The notes: generated by a model from the letters alone, not told the origin. Numbered from the stretch's first letter, positions 1 through 9,349 are shown. The stretch: 64,000 nt of DNA from Vibrio neonatus (GCF_024346975.1 NZ_AP024885.1:124001-188000), one strand, 5' to 3'. Translations and numbers: made by a program.

Positions 1-983
1 CACAAGATATTGATGAGCTTCATTTTTCTATTCTTAAGTTAGCGGGTGATAAAGCGTGGATTGCGGCGGTAGATAAGAGCTACTTCAAGCAATGTATTGC
101 ACGTTTTGCGGAAGCGGGCATCGAATTACACAAAGTATTGCCCGATGTACTATCACTGCCTTTGCAAGAAAATGCCATCAGCATACTTCCTTGGGATGAT
201 CATTACCTGATTCGTCAGAATCAATTTCAAGGTATGACCTTACCAGAGCAACTGGTGCCTTTTGCTGTGACGCAGATGTCATCAGCGACAGAATCTGATG
301 AAGACGTAGAGCAAGAAGCGACTCCTGTTGAGCAAGTGACGATTCAATCTTTTGGCGCGCTTCCTGAAGCACTGCAACAGCAAGTGACGGCAACCATTGA
401 TGAGCAGCCCGCTGAATTGCCAATGGCATTGCTGGCAAAAAATGCTCAGCTTTCCACCGTTAACTTGCTGAGCGGTGAGTTTAAGCGACAAGCATCTTGG
501 CTAAAGAACATTAAATTATGGCGTGCGCCTGCAATTGCCGCTTTAATTTTATTGGTTGTGTTCAGTGTTAATACTTACATGAACGTCAGTCAAATTGAGT
601 CAAAAGCAACTGCCTACCGCGCGGAAAGCGAACGTATTTTCCGAGCCGTTTTCCCTGAAAAGCGCCGCATTCCAACGGTTAGTTATCTGAAACGTCAAAT
701 GACGGATGAAAAAACGCGATTGAGCGGTGGCACAGTTGATGCGCCATTGATCACTTGGATGCTTGAAGTTCAGCAGTCATTGAAAGGCTCTGATAAAGTG
801 AAAATCCAGAGTGTGAAATTTGATAGCAACCGTGAAGAGTTACGAATTCAAGCTCAAGCCAGTGATTTCCAAACGTTTGAAAAACTGCGCGTGGCTTTAT
901 CTGACAAATTCTCTGTACAGCAAGGCCAGATAAATCGTGATGGTGATTTGGTCAGCAGTAGCTACGTGCTGAAGGTGAAATAA
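1..983 (+). CDS. gspL: Type II secretion system protein GspL (EpsL), 3' part
   Basis: The reading frame is already open at the left edge (first full codon at position 3), so the N-terminal part of the actin-like cytoplasmic domain lies outside the window. What remains is the end of that domain, an acidic linker rich in E, D and Q, one membrane segment (encoded around 510-587) and a small periplasmic domain. GspL is an inner-membrane platform protein linking the GspE ATPase to the pseudopilus via GspM. The stop overlaps the gspM start by one base, and gspM and gspN follow, which fits the end of a gsp/eps operon. A Met at 138 is internal, not a start. Confidence 0.93.
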   Translation, partial: QDIDELHFSILKLAGDKAWIAAVDKSYFKQCIARFAEAGIELHKVLPDVLSLPLQENAISILPWDDHYLIRQNQFQGMTLPEQLVPFAVTQMSSATESDEDVEQEATPVEQVTIQSFGALPEALQQQVTATIDEQPAELPMALLAKNAQLSTVNLLSGEFKRQASWLKNIKLWRAPAIAALILLVVFSVNTYMNVSQIESKATAYRAESERIFRAVFPEKRRIPTVSYLKRQMTDEKTRLSGGTVDAPLITWMLEVQQSLKGSDKVKIQSVKFDSNREELRIQAQASDFQTFEKLRVALSDKFSVQQGQINRDGDLVSSSYVLKVK

Positions 984-1483
984 TGCGAAAATTACAAGAA
1001 TCCATCCTTGGTTATTGGAGCGGCATTAGTTTGCGAGAGCAACGCATGCTCATTATTGCCATTGGTTTTGGTTTAGCGGGTTTGCTTTACTGGGGCGGTT
1101 TTGCCCCGTTAAAAGAGAAAAGTGAACTTGCTCAAACACGTTTGGTTCGTGAAACGCAGCTGTTAAGCTGGGTGCAAAAAGAAGCCAATGAGATCACGGA
1201 ATTACGTAAAACCAGTAATGCGCCAACCATCTCTAATCAGCCATTAAACCAAGTACTATCAACTTCGACACGTCGCTTTAATATTGAGTTGATTCGACTG
1301 CAACCTCGCGACGATATGGTTCAGGTCTGGGTACAACCGGTTGCCTTTAATCAACTGATGAACTGGCTATTATTTTTGCGTCAAGAAAGAGGCGTTGATG
1401 TGGCCTTTTTAGACATCACTGAGACGGAAAAGCCCGGTGTTGTTGAAGTCAGTCGCTTACAGTTTAAGAGAGTAGGTAGTTAA
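983..1483 (+). CDS. gspM: Type II secretion system protein GspM (EpsM)
   Basis: This 166-residue protein has a short basic cytoplasmic N-terminus, one membrane segment around residues 23-41 and a periplasmic domain, the normal GspM layout and length. GspM partners GspL in the inner-membrane platform. The ATG shares one base with the gspL stop, and the gene's own stop shares a base with the gspN ATG, so translation of all three is probably coupled. Confidence 0.95.
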   Translation: MRKLQESILGYWSGISLREQRMLIIAIGFGLAGLLYWGGFAPLKEKSELAQTRLVRETQLLSWVQKEANEITELRKTSNAPTISNQPLNQVLSTSTRRFNIELIRLQPRDDMVQVWVQPVAFNQLMNWLLFLRQERGVDVAFLDITETEKPGVVEVSRLQFKRVGS

Positions 1484-2256
1484 TGTTTGGTATCAGTTTT
1501 AAAAAGCTGTTTGGCTACAGCTTTTTGTTATTAATCGTATTTTTGTGCAGTGTTATCGTGCATTTACCGGCAAAGTTCGCCTTAGAACAAGCGCCGCGTA
1601 TTAATGGTCTAAGCATCTCTGGTGTGAGTGGAACATTATGGAAAGGCACGGCCAAAGATGTGACTTGGCAGCAATATGGTCTTGGCGAAGTAAACTGGGA
1701 TCTGCAAGGGTGGAAGCTGTTGCAAGGAAAGGCTGAGCTAAATGTTCGATTGGGTCGCAACAGTGCGCTTGATTTAACCGGCAGAGGCACGGTGGGATAC
1801 AGCTTTGATGGCCCTTATGCCAGCAGTTTGATTTTATCGATGCCAGCTAAGCAAGTGCTTAAATACGTTAATGTACCTGCTCCGGTATCTGTTGACGGTC
1901 AACTAGACTTAGCGGTGAAAGATTACCAGTATGCAAGCCCATGGTGTCAATCAGGCTCTGCAAAACTGGTGTGGAATAACAGCAAAGCTAGCTCTCCATT
2001 AGGCGATTTAGATCTTGGCAATATCGTTTCTGATGTGACCTGTACTGACAATCAATTAACCGCCAAAGGCAATCAAGAAACCGCTCAAGTATCGAGCCAA
2101 TTTACCGCGTCGCTGCATTCGGATATGAGCTACGATCTCGATGCATGGTTTAAGCCTGGTGCTGAGTTCCCGCAAAAATTGGGACAACAGCTAAAATGGT
2201 TGGGCGAACCGAACGGACAAGGGCACTATCCGTTTGTTTATTCTGGTCGGTTATAG
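1483..2256 (+). CDS. gspN: Type II secretion system protein GspN (EpsN)
   Basis: The product has 257 residues, with one N-terminal membrane anchor (about residues 11-30) and a beta-rich periplasmic domain containing two Cys (in the SPWCQSG and DVTCTDN segments) that could form a disulfide. GspN is an accessory component present in some T2SS operons, including those of Vibrio, and is not always needed for secretion. It is the last gene of the operon. No strong hairpin terminator is visible in the 117 bp before nudE. Confidence 0.92.
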   Translation: MFGISFKKLFGYSFLLLIVFLCSVIVHLPAKFALEQAPRINGLSISGVSGTLWKGTAKDVTWQQYGLGEVNWDLQGWKLLQGKAELNVRLGRNSALDLTGRGTVGYSFDGPYASSLILSMPAKQVLKYVNVPAPVSVDGQLDLAVKDYQYASPWCQSGSAKLVWNNSKASSPLGDLDLGNIVSDVTCTDNQLTAKGNQETAQVSSQFTASLHSDMSYDLDAWFKPGAEFPQKLGQQLKWLGEPNGQGHYPFVYSGRL

Positions 2257-2373
2257 TCGGCCGTTTTATAAGTACGTTTAGCTTCATAAATGATTTAACG
2301 GGTAAGAATATTCAGACATTTGCTTGAGTTGGTGTAAAGTTAATTTCGTGAATTAACGAAGAGGCTAATTAGA

Positions 2374-2931
2374 ATGGCAGGTAATAAAAAGCCACAGATT
2401 TTACACAAGGCAGAAGTTGCGCGTTCGCGTTTGTTTTGCATTGAGGCTTTGGATCTAGAGTTTTCTAACGGTGAGCGACGTACTTACGAGCGAATGCGTC
2501 CTTCTGGTCGCGATGCCGTAATGATGGTTCCCCTGACCGCTGATGGGGACCTGTTACTGGTTAGAGAATACGCGGCAGGCACAGAAAGCTACGAGCTAGG
2601 CTTTCCGAAAGGCTTAATTGATGCTGGAGAAACACCAGTAGAAGCGGCCAATCGTGAGTTAAAAGAAGAAATTGGCTTTGGTGCGAAGGATTTTGTACCG
2701 TTAAAACAAGTCATTCTGGCGCCGTCATACTTTTCTAGCAAAATGACGCTGTTTATTGCTCAAGATCTTTACCCTGAAACTTTAGTCGGTGATGAACCTG
2801 AACCTCTGACATTGATTCGTTGGCCTCTGGCTCAAGCCGATGAGTTACTCTCACATATGGATTTTTGTGAGGCACGCAGTATTAGCGCTCTGATGCTAGC
2901 ACAGCGATACTTTGCTCAATTAAAGGATTAA
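2374..2931 (+). CDS. nudE: ADP compounds hydrolase NudE (Nudix)
   Basis: This is a Nudix hydrolase of 185 residues. The full Nudix signature lies at residues 80-102 (G-x5-E-x7-RELKEEIG), giving the metal-binding glutamates. NudE-type enzymes cleave ADP-ribose, NADH and diadenosine polyphosphates to AMP-containing products. The ATG follows a purine-rich stretch (GAAGAGG). cysQ begins 5 bp after the stop, so the two are probably cotranscribed; both handle adenosine nucleotides (ADP compounds and PAP). Confidence 0.93.
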   Translation: MAGNKKPQILHKAEVARSRLFCIEALDLEFSNGERRTYERMRPSGRDAVMMVPLTADGDLLLVREYAAGTESYELGFPKGLIDAGETPVEAANRELKEEIGFGAKDFVPLKQVILAPSYFSSKMTLFIAQDLYPETLVGDEPEPLTLIRWPLAQADELLSHMDFCEARSISALMLAQRYFAQLKD

Positions 2932-2936
2932 CAGTA

Positions 2937-3755
2937 ATGAGACAAGACTTTTCCCACTTATTGCCCAATGTTATAGAAATCGCCCGTTCCGCTGGTCAGC
3001 TCATCCTTGATATTTATCTAAAGCGAGATTACGAAGAGTTTATTAAGTCTGACGATACTCCTGTTACCAGCGCCGACTTAGCCGCTCATAAACTGGTTAT
3101 GGAACGCTTGTCTGAACTTACTCCTGATATCCCTGTACTCTCCGAAGAAGATTCTGATATTAGCTTAGCTGAGCGTGAACAGTGGGAACGTTACTGGCTA
3201 GTCGATCCTTTAGATGGCACTCAAGAGTTTATTGCCCGTAGCGGTGATTTTGCCACCATCATTGCGTTAGTTGAGAACAACAAGCCGATTATGGGAGTGG
3301 TCTATGCGCCGGTTTCTGGCGTGGTTTATCATGCTTATCAGGGAAAAGGGGCGTGGAAAATTCCCGATATGGATGAGAACATTCGTATCAACACCCATAC
3401 TCATGAATTACCTAAGCAAAATATTGCGATTGCCATCAGTCGCCGCCAAGACATCAATCGTATTACTGAGCGAATGAGCAACAAGTGGAACTATGAATTG
3501 ATTCCGTTGGGCTCGGCTGCGCTAAAAGCGTGTTTGGTTGCCGAAGGTAGCGCCGATTGTTATCTGCGTTTAGGTCCAACAGGTGAGTGGGACACTGCGG
3601 CCACACAATGCATTGTGGAAGAGGCGGGCGGTACTATCCTTGATACACAACTTGTGCCTCTTTCTTATAATTTGCGTGAAACCTTGGAGAACCCCAACTT
3701 CATTGTTATCGGTGATCGCAACCTTCCTTGGAATGAGATCCTAACCCAAGATTAA
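2937..3755 (+). CDS. cysQ: 3'(2'),5'-bisphosphate nucleotidase CysQ
   Basis: This member of the inositol-monophosphatase fold has 272 residues. Metal-binding motif DPLDGT lies at residues 90-95, preceded by the LSEED acidic pair around 69-72, and the second motif WDTAA lies at 218-222. CysQ hydrolyses PAP to AMP and inorganic phosphate, removing a by-product of sulfate assimilation. It follows nudE by 5 bp and converges on bioH, whose stop lies 6 bp beyond, with no clear terminator between them. Confidence 0.94.
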   Translation: MRQDFSHLLPNVIEIARSAGQLILDIYLKRDYEEFIKSDDTPVTSADLAAHKLVMERLSELTPDIPVLSEEDSDISLAEREQWERYWLVDPLDGTQEFIARSGDFATIIALVENNKPIMGVVYAPVSGVVYHAYQGKGAWKIPDMDENIRINTHTHELPKQNIAIAISRRQDINRITERMSNKWNYELIPLGSAALKACLVAEGSADCYLRLGPTGEWDTAATQCIVEEAGGTILDTQLVPLSYNLRETLENPNFIVIGDRNLPWNEILTQD

Positions 3756-3760
3756 TTGTT

Positions 3761-4525
3761 CTATAGCTGGGTTATCAAATCACAAAAGGCCTGTCTTTCG
3801 CTCATAAAAGGAGCGTGCGACGAGGCCTTAAATATATGTGATTCTGTGTGTAATTGTTTATCCAATACTGTCGCAACCTTAACCGGTACCAGTCCATCTA
3901 GACGACCGTATATACGGTGCAGTGGCACGCTAATCTCATTTAATTGTTGGCGATAATCGACACTGGCTAATAATTCTAATCCAAGGTGCAATGCATCAGG
4001 ATTGGGCATAGGACGCGATAAAACAGCGCTCTTTAACTGTTTTACATCTTGCCTTGCTGATGGGCTTCCCATTGCTTGTAACGCCATAAATCGTTCGATA
4101 GTGCCTTGAAAATCATCGGTTAGTTGGCTAGTAAAGTCGTCTAGCACTTTAGGGGCAATACCTCGCCATACTCGACCTTCGGCGGAGAAGCGCGGTGAAC
4201 TGGCAAGGGTAATGAGTTTAGAGACACGTTGCGGCTGATGGAGAGCAACGTGGGTTGCGACTAATCCACCTAAAGACCAGCCTAGCCATATTGCTTGTTG
4301 CGGCGCATCTTCTAATACCGCTTGTGCAATATCAGCAATGGAAGCACTTGCAACTTGATGGCTGTGCCCATATCCCGGTAGGTCGACCACATGTACACAA
4401 AAATGTTGGCTTAATTGCTCAACCACTTGATGCCAAACCGCACCGTTCATGCCCCAACCATGGATCAGAATCAGGTTTTCACCTTTACCAAATACATCCC
4501 AATGCAGTTTTGTTTCTGAGCTCAT
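3761..4525 (-). CDS. bioH: Pimeloyl-[ACP] methyl ester carboxylesterase BioH
   Basis: This alpha/beta hydrolase has 254 residues, the usual BioH length. The nucleophile Ser84 sits in GWSLGG, and Asp210 (YGRLDG) and His237 (SSHAPF) complete the triad. The oxyanion-loop HGWG motif is at 22-25. BioH removes the methyl group from pimeloyl-ACP methyl ester to finish the pimelate chain for biotin synthesis. The gene stands alone on the minus strand, and the comF-like gene starts divergently beyond a hairpin repeat. Confidence 0.94.
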   Translation of the reverse strand: MSSETKLHWDVFGKGENLILIHGWGMNGAVWHQVVEQLSQHFCVHVVDLPGYGHSHQVASASIADIAQAVLEDAPQQAIWLGWSLGGLVATHVALHQPQRVSKLITLASSPRFSAEGRVWRGIAPKVLDDFTSQLTDDFQGTIERFMALQAMGSPSARQDVKQLKSAVLSRPMPNPDALHLGLELLASVDYRQQLNEISVPLHRIYGRLDGLVPVKVATVLDKQLHTESHIFKASSHAPFMSERQAFCDLITQL

Positions 4526-4556
4526 CCATTGTACCTATTTATTGAGTGCTTTTACT

Positions 4557-4720
4557 TATACCAATCGTACTAAATAACTGGTCATTCTAGCTTGTTAAAA
4601 TGCTCGATAACGGCGTTAGAATTTTTGATTGTAGAATAACTACTTATCGAAAAATTCTGCCTTGTTCTCGAGCATTTTTCCTGCGCTAGTTCTGAACACT
4701 TACTTAGTGTGATTGGTATA
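4557..4720. repeat. 164-bp MITE/REP-like hairpin element
   Basis: The element is bounded by 10-bp perfect inverted ends TATACCAATC (4557-4566) and GATTGGTATA (4711-4720); the match extends to 17 of 20 bases. Inside are further nested arms: 4597-4607 with 4668-4678 (11 bp perfect), 4618-4626 with 4650-4658 (9 bp perfect) and 4631-4634 with 4640-4643, so the whole element can fold into one long imperfect hairpin. It has no credible coding potential; a 60-codon minus-strand frame is just read-through of the repeat. A partial copy lies at 6433-6471. Such elements are usually mobilised in trans by a transposase encoded elsewhere; that part is inference. Confidence 0.8.
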
Positions 4721-4867
4721 GCCCGCTGAGTTGTCGAGTGAAAGTTATACCGTAGCCATGTCATACTCTTTTCAGCCCTTTAGTTGTTGTCGATGAGCTA
4801 AAAATAACAGTAAACACTGCTTAACATTAAGGGGAAGATTATTGGAAATCCTTCATTAACTCAATGG

Positions 4868-5608
4868 TTGAGTTTGCTTGTTCAGCGACTCTCTAGAGTT
4901 GCATTTACGCTTTTGGGTTCTTATTGCTACGCTTGTGACAATCTACTCAAGGAAGGTGGGACGAGTAAATGGTGCGATGAATGTCTGGAGAGACTTAAAC
5001 CGGTGGCTCGTTGTCAGATGTGCGGGGTGAATACGGCAACGCCAATGGAGCGGTGTGGACAATGCATTACCGACCCTCCACCTTGGGATAAGCTGATTTG
5101 TGTAGGGGAGTATCAAGCTCCGCTGTCTGGATTTATTCAGAAACTAAAGTATCGTCGACAAGTGTGGCACGCCAAAGAGTTAGCCGCGTTACTGGCAAAG
5201 CAAATCGAGTCACCCGCTCCTATATTACTCTCAATCCCATTGCACTGGCGCAGACATTTATGGCGCGGATTTAACCAAAGTGACTATCTTGCGGAGTCTT
5301 TATATCAGTGCCTTACAGAGCGTACTCAAGTGCCAATTTGCTTCTTACCTAAAGCTATTACGCGCAGTAAAATGACGAAAAATCAGATGGGATTAAATCG
5401 TCGACAACGTCTGATTAATCTAAAAAAAGCATTTTTGTTATCACCTAAGTATCTAGCTAAATTGCAAGACCAACCTCATGTTGCTTTATTGGATGACGTA
5501 GTCACTACGGGCAGTACCGTGGCCGAAATCTGTGTGCTGCTTAAAGAGAAAGGCGTACAACGGATTGATATTTATTGCATTTGTAGGGCATCTCGACCTA
5601 TTTTATAA
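4868..5608 (+). CDS. ComF family phosphoribosyltransferase-like protein
   Basis: The product has about 246 residues. The N-terminal part carries four CxxC pairs resembling a zinc ribbon (CYAC, CDEC, CQMC, CGQC), and the C-terminal part is a type I phosphoribosyltransferase domain with the PRPP-binding loop LLDDVVTTGST. ComF homologues aid DNA uptake in naturally competent bacteria; no reaction has been firmly assigned. The start is uncertain: the TTG at 4868 has no good ribosome-binding site, whereas AAGGGG (4829-4834) is well placed for an ATT codon at 4841 in the same frame, which is open back to a stop at 4811. nfuA follows downstream, as commonly seen in Vibrio. Confidence 0.88.
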   Translation: MSLLVQRLSRVAFTLLGSYCYACDNLLKEGGTSKWCDECLERLKPVARCQMCGVNTATPMERCGQCITDPPPWDKLICVGEYQAPLSGFIQKLKYRRQVWHAKELAALLAKQIESPAPILLSIPLHWRRHLWRGFNQSDYLAESLYQCLTERTQVPICFLPKAITRSKMTKNQMGLNRRQRLINLKKAFLLSPKYLAKLQDQPHVALLDDVVTTGSTVAEICVLLKEKGVQRIDIYCICRASRPIL

Positions 5609-5762
5609 AAGGATTATTTGACAGTATCGAGTCAAGTTTGCTTGATGTTGGTGATTATCAACTCAAATTGTCACAATGATCTACAGCTAATACATGTTTG
5701 AAAAATAAATCGAACAGAGTAGAATGCCCATAATAACCTACAGAATTACTCAGGTATTTATC

Positions 5763-6353
5763 GTGTCTAATAAAATCACTATTACAGAATCTGCTCAAGC
5801 GCACTTTGCTAACTTGTTGTCGCAGCAAGCAGAGGGAACAAACATTCGAGTATTCGTGGTCAATCCCGGAACTCAAAGCGCAGAGTGTGGCGTATCTTAC
5901 TGCCCACCAGAAGCCATTGAAGCAACTGATACAGAGCTATCATTTGAGGCTTTCTCTGCATACGTAGACGAATTGAGCTTACCATTCTTAGAGGATGCTG
6001 AGATCGATTATGTGACGGATAAAATGGGTTCTCAATTAACGTTGAAAGCACCAAATGCAAAAATGCGTAAAGTATCTGACGATGCCCCTTTGCTAGAACG
6101 TGTCGAGTACGTGATTCAAACTCAAGTGAACCCGCAGCTTGCCAGCCACGGTGGTCACCTAAGCCTAGTTAAAATCACTGATGATGGCATTGCACTGGTT
6201 CAGTTTGGTGGCGGTTGTAACGGCTGTTCTATGGTAGATGTAACGCTAAAAGACGGCATTGAAAAGCAGCTACTAGAAGAGTTCTCTGGTGAATTAGTTG
6301 CGGTTAAAGATGCGACTGAACATGAACAAGGTGAGCACTCTTACTATCAATAA
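5763..6353 (+). CDS. nfuA: Fe/S biogenesis protein NfuA
   Basis: I chose the GTG at 5763 because it gives the normal 196-residue protein beginning [12 protein letters not shown] and has an AGGT ribosome-binding site about 8 bases upstream; an ATG at 5724 adds 13 non-conserved residues. An N-terminal degenerate A-type carrier domain (CGVSYC at 42-47) is followed by a Nfu domain with the cluster-binding pair Cys152 and Cys155 (GGGCNGC). NfuA carries [4Fe-4S] clusters to target proteins, particularly under oxidative stress or iron limitation. A strong terminator follows. Confidence 0.95.
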   Translation: MSNKITITESAQAHFANLLSQQAEGTNIRVFVVNPGTQSAECGVSYCPPEAIEATDTELSFEAFSAYVDELSLPFLEDAEIDYVTDKMGSQLTLKAPNAKMRKVSDDAPLLERVEYVIQTQVNPQLASHGGHLSLVKITDDGIALVQFGGGCNGCSMVDVTLKDGIEKQLLEEFSGELVAVKDATEHEQGEHSYYQ

Positions 6354-6380
6354 TAGTGAGTAGTTCTAGATAGAATTAGT

Positions 6381-6417
6381 AAAAAGCGGAGTTCAACATG
6401 GTTGAACTCCGCTTTTT
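6381..6417. terminator. Bidirectional terminator, nfuA / envZ
   Basis: A perfect 17-bp stem (6381-6397 with 6401-6417) and 3-base loop ATG, with a T run on one side and an A run on the other, so it can stop transcription from nfuA (plus) and from envZ (minus). Confidence 0.93.
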
Positions 6418-6432
6418 TAATGCTTATTTTTC

Positions 6433-6471
6433 AACAAGCTAGAATGACCAGTTATTTAGTACGATTGGTAT
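6433..6471 (-). repeat. Partial copy (39 bp) of the hairpin element at 4557-4720
   Basis: These 39 bases are identical, in reverse complement, to 4558-4596, the left end of the 164-bp element. The copy breaks off at its inner side, near the terminator shared by nfuA and envZ. It overlaps the 3' end of envZ and supplies its stop codon (6452-6454) and the last five codons (TNRTK). Confidence 0.85.
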
Positions 6472-7867
6472 TATTTTTGTGTTTCTTGCTGTAGACATCA
6501 AAGGTTAGTCTTACCATCAATCCGCCTTCGCTACGGTTGCTCATGTCTATCGTGCCATTGTGCTCAGCGATAATTCTTTTAACGATAGATAGTCCCAAAC
6601 CTGTGCCTTCACTGCCACGCGATGTATCACCGCGGGTGAAGGGTTCAAACACTTTCTGCATCTGTTCATCATCAATGCCAGGGCCATTATCTTCGATGGT
6701 TACCCATACTTTATTGTGCAAAAAGCCAGTCTTGATACCAATCCAGTTATTGCCATAGCGCTTAGAGTTAACGATTAAGTTGCTCAAAGTCCGTCTTATC
6801 GGAATATAACTGGCGTAAATATCCGGCAAATCCGGTTGAAGCTGAACATCAAAGGTGTAATTAACAATGTCTTTATTCAGCTCGCTGTCCAGCGTCTCAT
6901 CTTCAATAGAGCCACCAGATTGGTAGATTTTTAGCGCCCATTCAAGCTCTTCAACCATGTTATTGAGGTTGAGGTTAGTAAAGTCGTTGCGATCAACCGG
7001 TTTTAAATAATCGATAAACTGCGCAATGATGTCATTACACTCTTCGATATCTTGAATCATGCCATCGGCTAAATAGCTGTCTTGATCAGACATCATTTCT
7101 GTGGCGAGACGAATGCGTGTTAACGGCGTACGAATATCATGGCTGACACCGGCCAGCATTAAACGTCTATCGGTTTCGAGCTCTTCAATGCCGCGCGCCA
7201 TTTTGTTAAAGGACTTGGTTACCGCGCGAATTTCGGTTGTGCCATTTTCCGGTAGTGGGTCGGGGATAACGCCATTACCAACACTAATTGCCGCCGATTC
7301 AAGATCTTTAAGAGGTCTATTTTGCCAACGAATAAAGCCCCAACCACCTAATATAAAGAAGATGGTTATGAGTAAGCTATTGATAAATAGAGGTTTGAAT
7401 TCATCTTGAGTGAGCTCTGTTAACGGGATCCTTAAAATCCAGTTAGGCATAACATCAAGTTTGATCCATAGCAGGTAACTTTTGCTGTCTCTTGCTAAGC
7501 GCGCTTCTGCGGGTGAGCCAATCTCTTCGGTGATTTCATCACTCATAAAATCAAGATAGAAGGCTTTTTGAAACTCTTCTTCAGCCATGCCTGCCATAGG
7601 GTGAACACTCACCCCAAGCCTAAGCAAAAGGGCTTGTCTTAGGGGGCTAGTGCGTTCACTTTCAGGGATGCCAAGTTCGGATTCTTGACGAATTCGAGCG
7701 TACTCTTCGGTGACGAGGTTGATTTCGTACGAGAGTATACGGTTGAACTGTTTAAGGCTGGGAAGTAATGCGTAATTAAAAATCGCGTAGTAAGAAAAAG
7801 CTTGGCTAGCAATCAAAAGAGCAATAAAGCCGATGATTGATTGAGTTATCGAACTACGCGATCGCAT
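6452..7867 (-). CDS. envZ: Osmosensor histidine kinase EnvZ
   Basis: A sensor kinase of 471 residues that partners OmpR. Membrane segments lie near residues 11-33 and 160-180 around a periplasmic domain, followed by HAMP. The phosphorylated His243 is in the H box ([13 protein letters not shown]), and the ATP-binding domain has N/G1 (DNGPGI, 394-399) and G2 (GTGLGLS, 421-427) motifs. The C-terminal tail [11 protein letters not shown] extends past the catalytic domain, and its last five residues and stop are encoded by a fragment of the hairpin repeat. The gene begins 16 bp after ompR and is in the same operon. Confidence 0.95.
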   Translation of the reverse strand: MRSRSSITQSIIGFIALLIASQAFSYYAIFNYALLPSLKQFNRILSYEINLVTEEYARIRQESELGIPESERTSPLRQALLLRLGVSVHPMAGMAEEEFQKAFYLDFMSDEITEEIGSPAEARLARDSKSYLLWIKLDVMPNWILRIPLTELTQDEFKPLFINSLLITIFFILGGWGFIRWQNRPLKDLESAAISVGNGVIPDPLPENGTTEIRAVTKSFNKMARGIEELETDRRLMLAGVSHDIRTPLTRIRLATEMMSDQDSYLADGMIQDIEECNDIIAQFIDYLKPVDRNDFTNLNLNNMVEELEWALKIYQSGGSIEDETLDSELNKDIVNYTFDVQLQPDLPDIYASYIPIRRTLSNLIVNSKRYGNNWIGIKTGFLHNKVWVTIEDNGPGIDDEQMQKVFEPFTRGDTSRGSEGTGLGLSIVKRIIAEHNGTIDMSNRSEGGLMVRLTFDVYSKKHKNNTNRTK

Positions 7868-7883
7868 TAAATTATCCTAAAAA

Positions 7884-8603
7884 TTATACTTTGTTACCGT
7901 CTGGAACAAATACATAACCTAGGCCCCATACGGTTTGAATGTAGCGAGGGTGGCTAGGATCTTCTTCAAGGATACGACGTAGACGAGAGATTTGCACATC
8001 AATCGAACGTTCCATTGCTGAATATTCGCGTCCGCGAGCAAGGTTCATGAGCTTGTCACGAGACATAGGTTCACGAGCATTGGTCACTAGGATCTTTAAT
8101 ACCGCAAATTCACCAGAGGTAAGAGGGATAAGCTCTTCACCGCGATACATTTCGCGAGTACCTAGGTTGAGTGCAAATTCGCCAAATTCTACAATGGCTT
8201 CTTCTGAGCTTGGAGCCCCCGGAGCTTCTACAGATTGACGGCGCAGTACTGCTTTAGCACGTGCTAGCAGTTCTCTTGGGTTAAATGGTTTTGGTAAGTA
8301 ATCATCGGCACCAACTTCTAGCCCGACAATTCTATCAATCTCATCACCTTTTGCCGTTAGCATTAGGATTGGCAACGTGTTGTTTGCGCTACGCAGACGG
8401 CGGCAGATGGATAGACCATCTTCACCCGGCAACATGAGGTCGAGAATCATTAAGTTAAAGTTTTCGCGAGTTAACAGGCGATCCATTTGATCGGCGTTAG
8501 CGACAGAGCGAACTTGGAACCCTTGCTCAGAAAGGTAGCGTTCAAGTAATGAACGAAGGCGAGCGTCGTCATCGACAACTAAAATTTTGAAGTTTTCTTG
8601 CAT
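7884..8603 (-). CDS. ompR: Osmolarity response regulator OmpR
   Basis: A response regulator of 239 residues: receiver domain with acidic pocket DDD (11-13), phospho-acceptor Asp55 and Lys in LPKPFNP, then a winged-helix DNA-binding domain. It is phosphorylated by EnvZ and controls porin and osmotic-response genes. The 218 bp upstream (8604-8821) is A+T-rich and probably holds its promoter. greB lies upstream in the same direction, unlike E. coli where greB is divergent from ompR. Confidence 0.97.
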   Translation of the reverse strand: MQENFKILVVDDDARLRSLLERYLSEQGFQVRSVANADQMDRLLTRENFNLMILDLMLPGEDGLSICRRLRSANNTLPILMLTAKGDEIDRIVGLEVGADDYLPKPFNPRELLARAKAVLRRQSVEAPGAPSSEEAIVEFGEFALNLGTREMYRGEELIPLTSGEFAVLKILVTNAREPMSRDKLMNLARGREYSAMERSIDVQISRLRRILEEDPSHPRYIQTVWGLGYVFVPDGNKV

Positions 8604-8821
8604 TGTATAGAACCTACTTAATCCAATTTTTAAATTTAAAAGTGGGAGTTGGCGAGTGCGAGCAAGTAGTCCGTCACTTTTGCAAATTCGCTCCTTATCA
8701 CACCTGAATGATAATACTCTTGGAAATGTAACAAAGCTGAATCGATTATAGAGAGATAAAGTGTTAGATAATATTAACAGTATCTAATAAAAAATATATT
8801 TATTGATGTAACTCATTATTT

Positions 8822-9322
8822 TTACTTGATTTTGTACCAATCAGGTATTTGGTAATTGATTTTGTTCACAAACCACTCTTTTGTGCCTTCTGGGGTTCTA
8901 ACCTGCACTTCATCGTCCACTTCTTTTTTTAATAGAGCGCGCGCCATAGGAGAATCAATGGAGATATACTGCTTTACATCGTCGCCATAAATCTCATCGG
9001 GCCCAACAATGCGAAAGCGTTTTAGCTCACCTTGCTTGTTTTCTATTTCCACCCAAGCCCCAAAAAAAACCTTACCATCTTGAGCGCTAGCGTAGTCGAC
9101 CACTTTAAGGTCGGGCAGTCTTTTGCGTAGATAGCGAACGCGACGATCAATTTGGCGTAATAAACGCTTATTGTACTGATAATCAGCGTTCTCGGAGCGG
9201 TCACCTAGGCTCGCCGCCCAGGTGACAATTTTGGTGACTTCTGGACGACGTTCGTGCCAAAGGTAGTCATGTTCTTGTTGTAGCTTGTTAAAGCCTTCTC
9301 GAGTGATTAAGTTCGTTTTCAT
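8822..9322 (-). CDS. greB: Transcription elongation factor GreB
   Basis: The product has 166 residues and a Gre layout: an N-terminal coiled coil (about 1-75), with the acidic tip near GDRSENADYQYN that reaches into the RNA polymerase secondary channel, then an FKBP-like C-terminal domain. The basic coiled-coil residues (RRVRYLRKRL) are typical of GreB rather than GreA. It rescues backtracked polymerase by stimulating transcript cleavage. It lies between the retropepsin-like gene and ompR, all on the minus strand. Confidence 0.95.
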   Translation of the reverse strand: MKTNLITREGFNKLQQEHDYLWHERRPEVTKIVTWAASLGDRSENADYQYNKRLLRQIDRRVRYLRKRLPDLKVVDYASAQDGKVFFGAWVEIENKQGELKRFRIVGPDEIYGDDVKQYISIDSPMARALLKKEVDDEVQVRTPEGTKEWFVNKINYQIPDWYKIK

Positions 9323-9349
9323 CTAATAGTGTCGTTAGTAATAAATGCC

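Noticed and set aside
3756..3956. A small plus-strand frame after cysQ
   Set aside because: It lies inside bioH on the other strand and has no supporting feature.
4582..4764. A 60-codon minus-strand frame
   Set aside because: It mostly covers the hairpin repeat; the composition comes from the repeat arms.
5724..6353. nfuA starting at ATG 5724
   Set aside because: The 13 added residues are not conserved; GTG 5763 gives the standard N-terminus.
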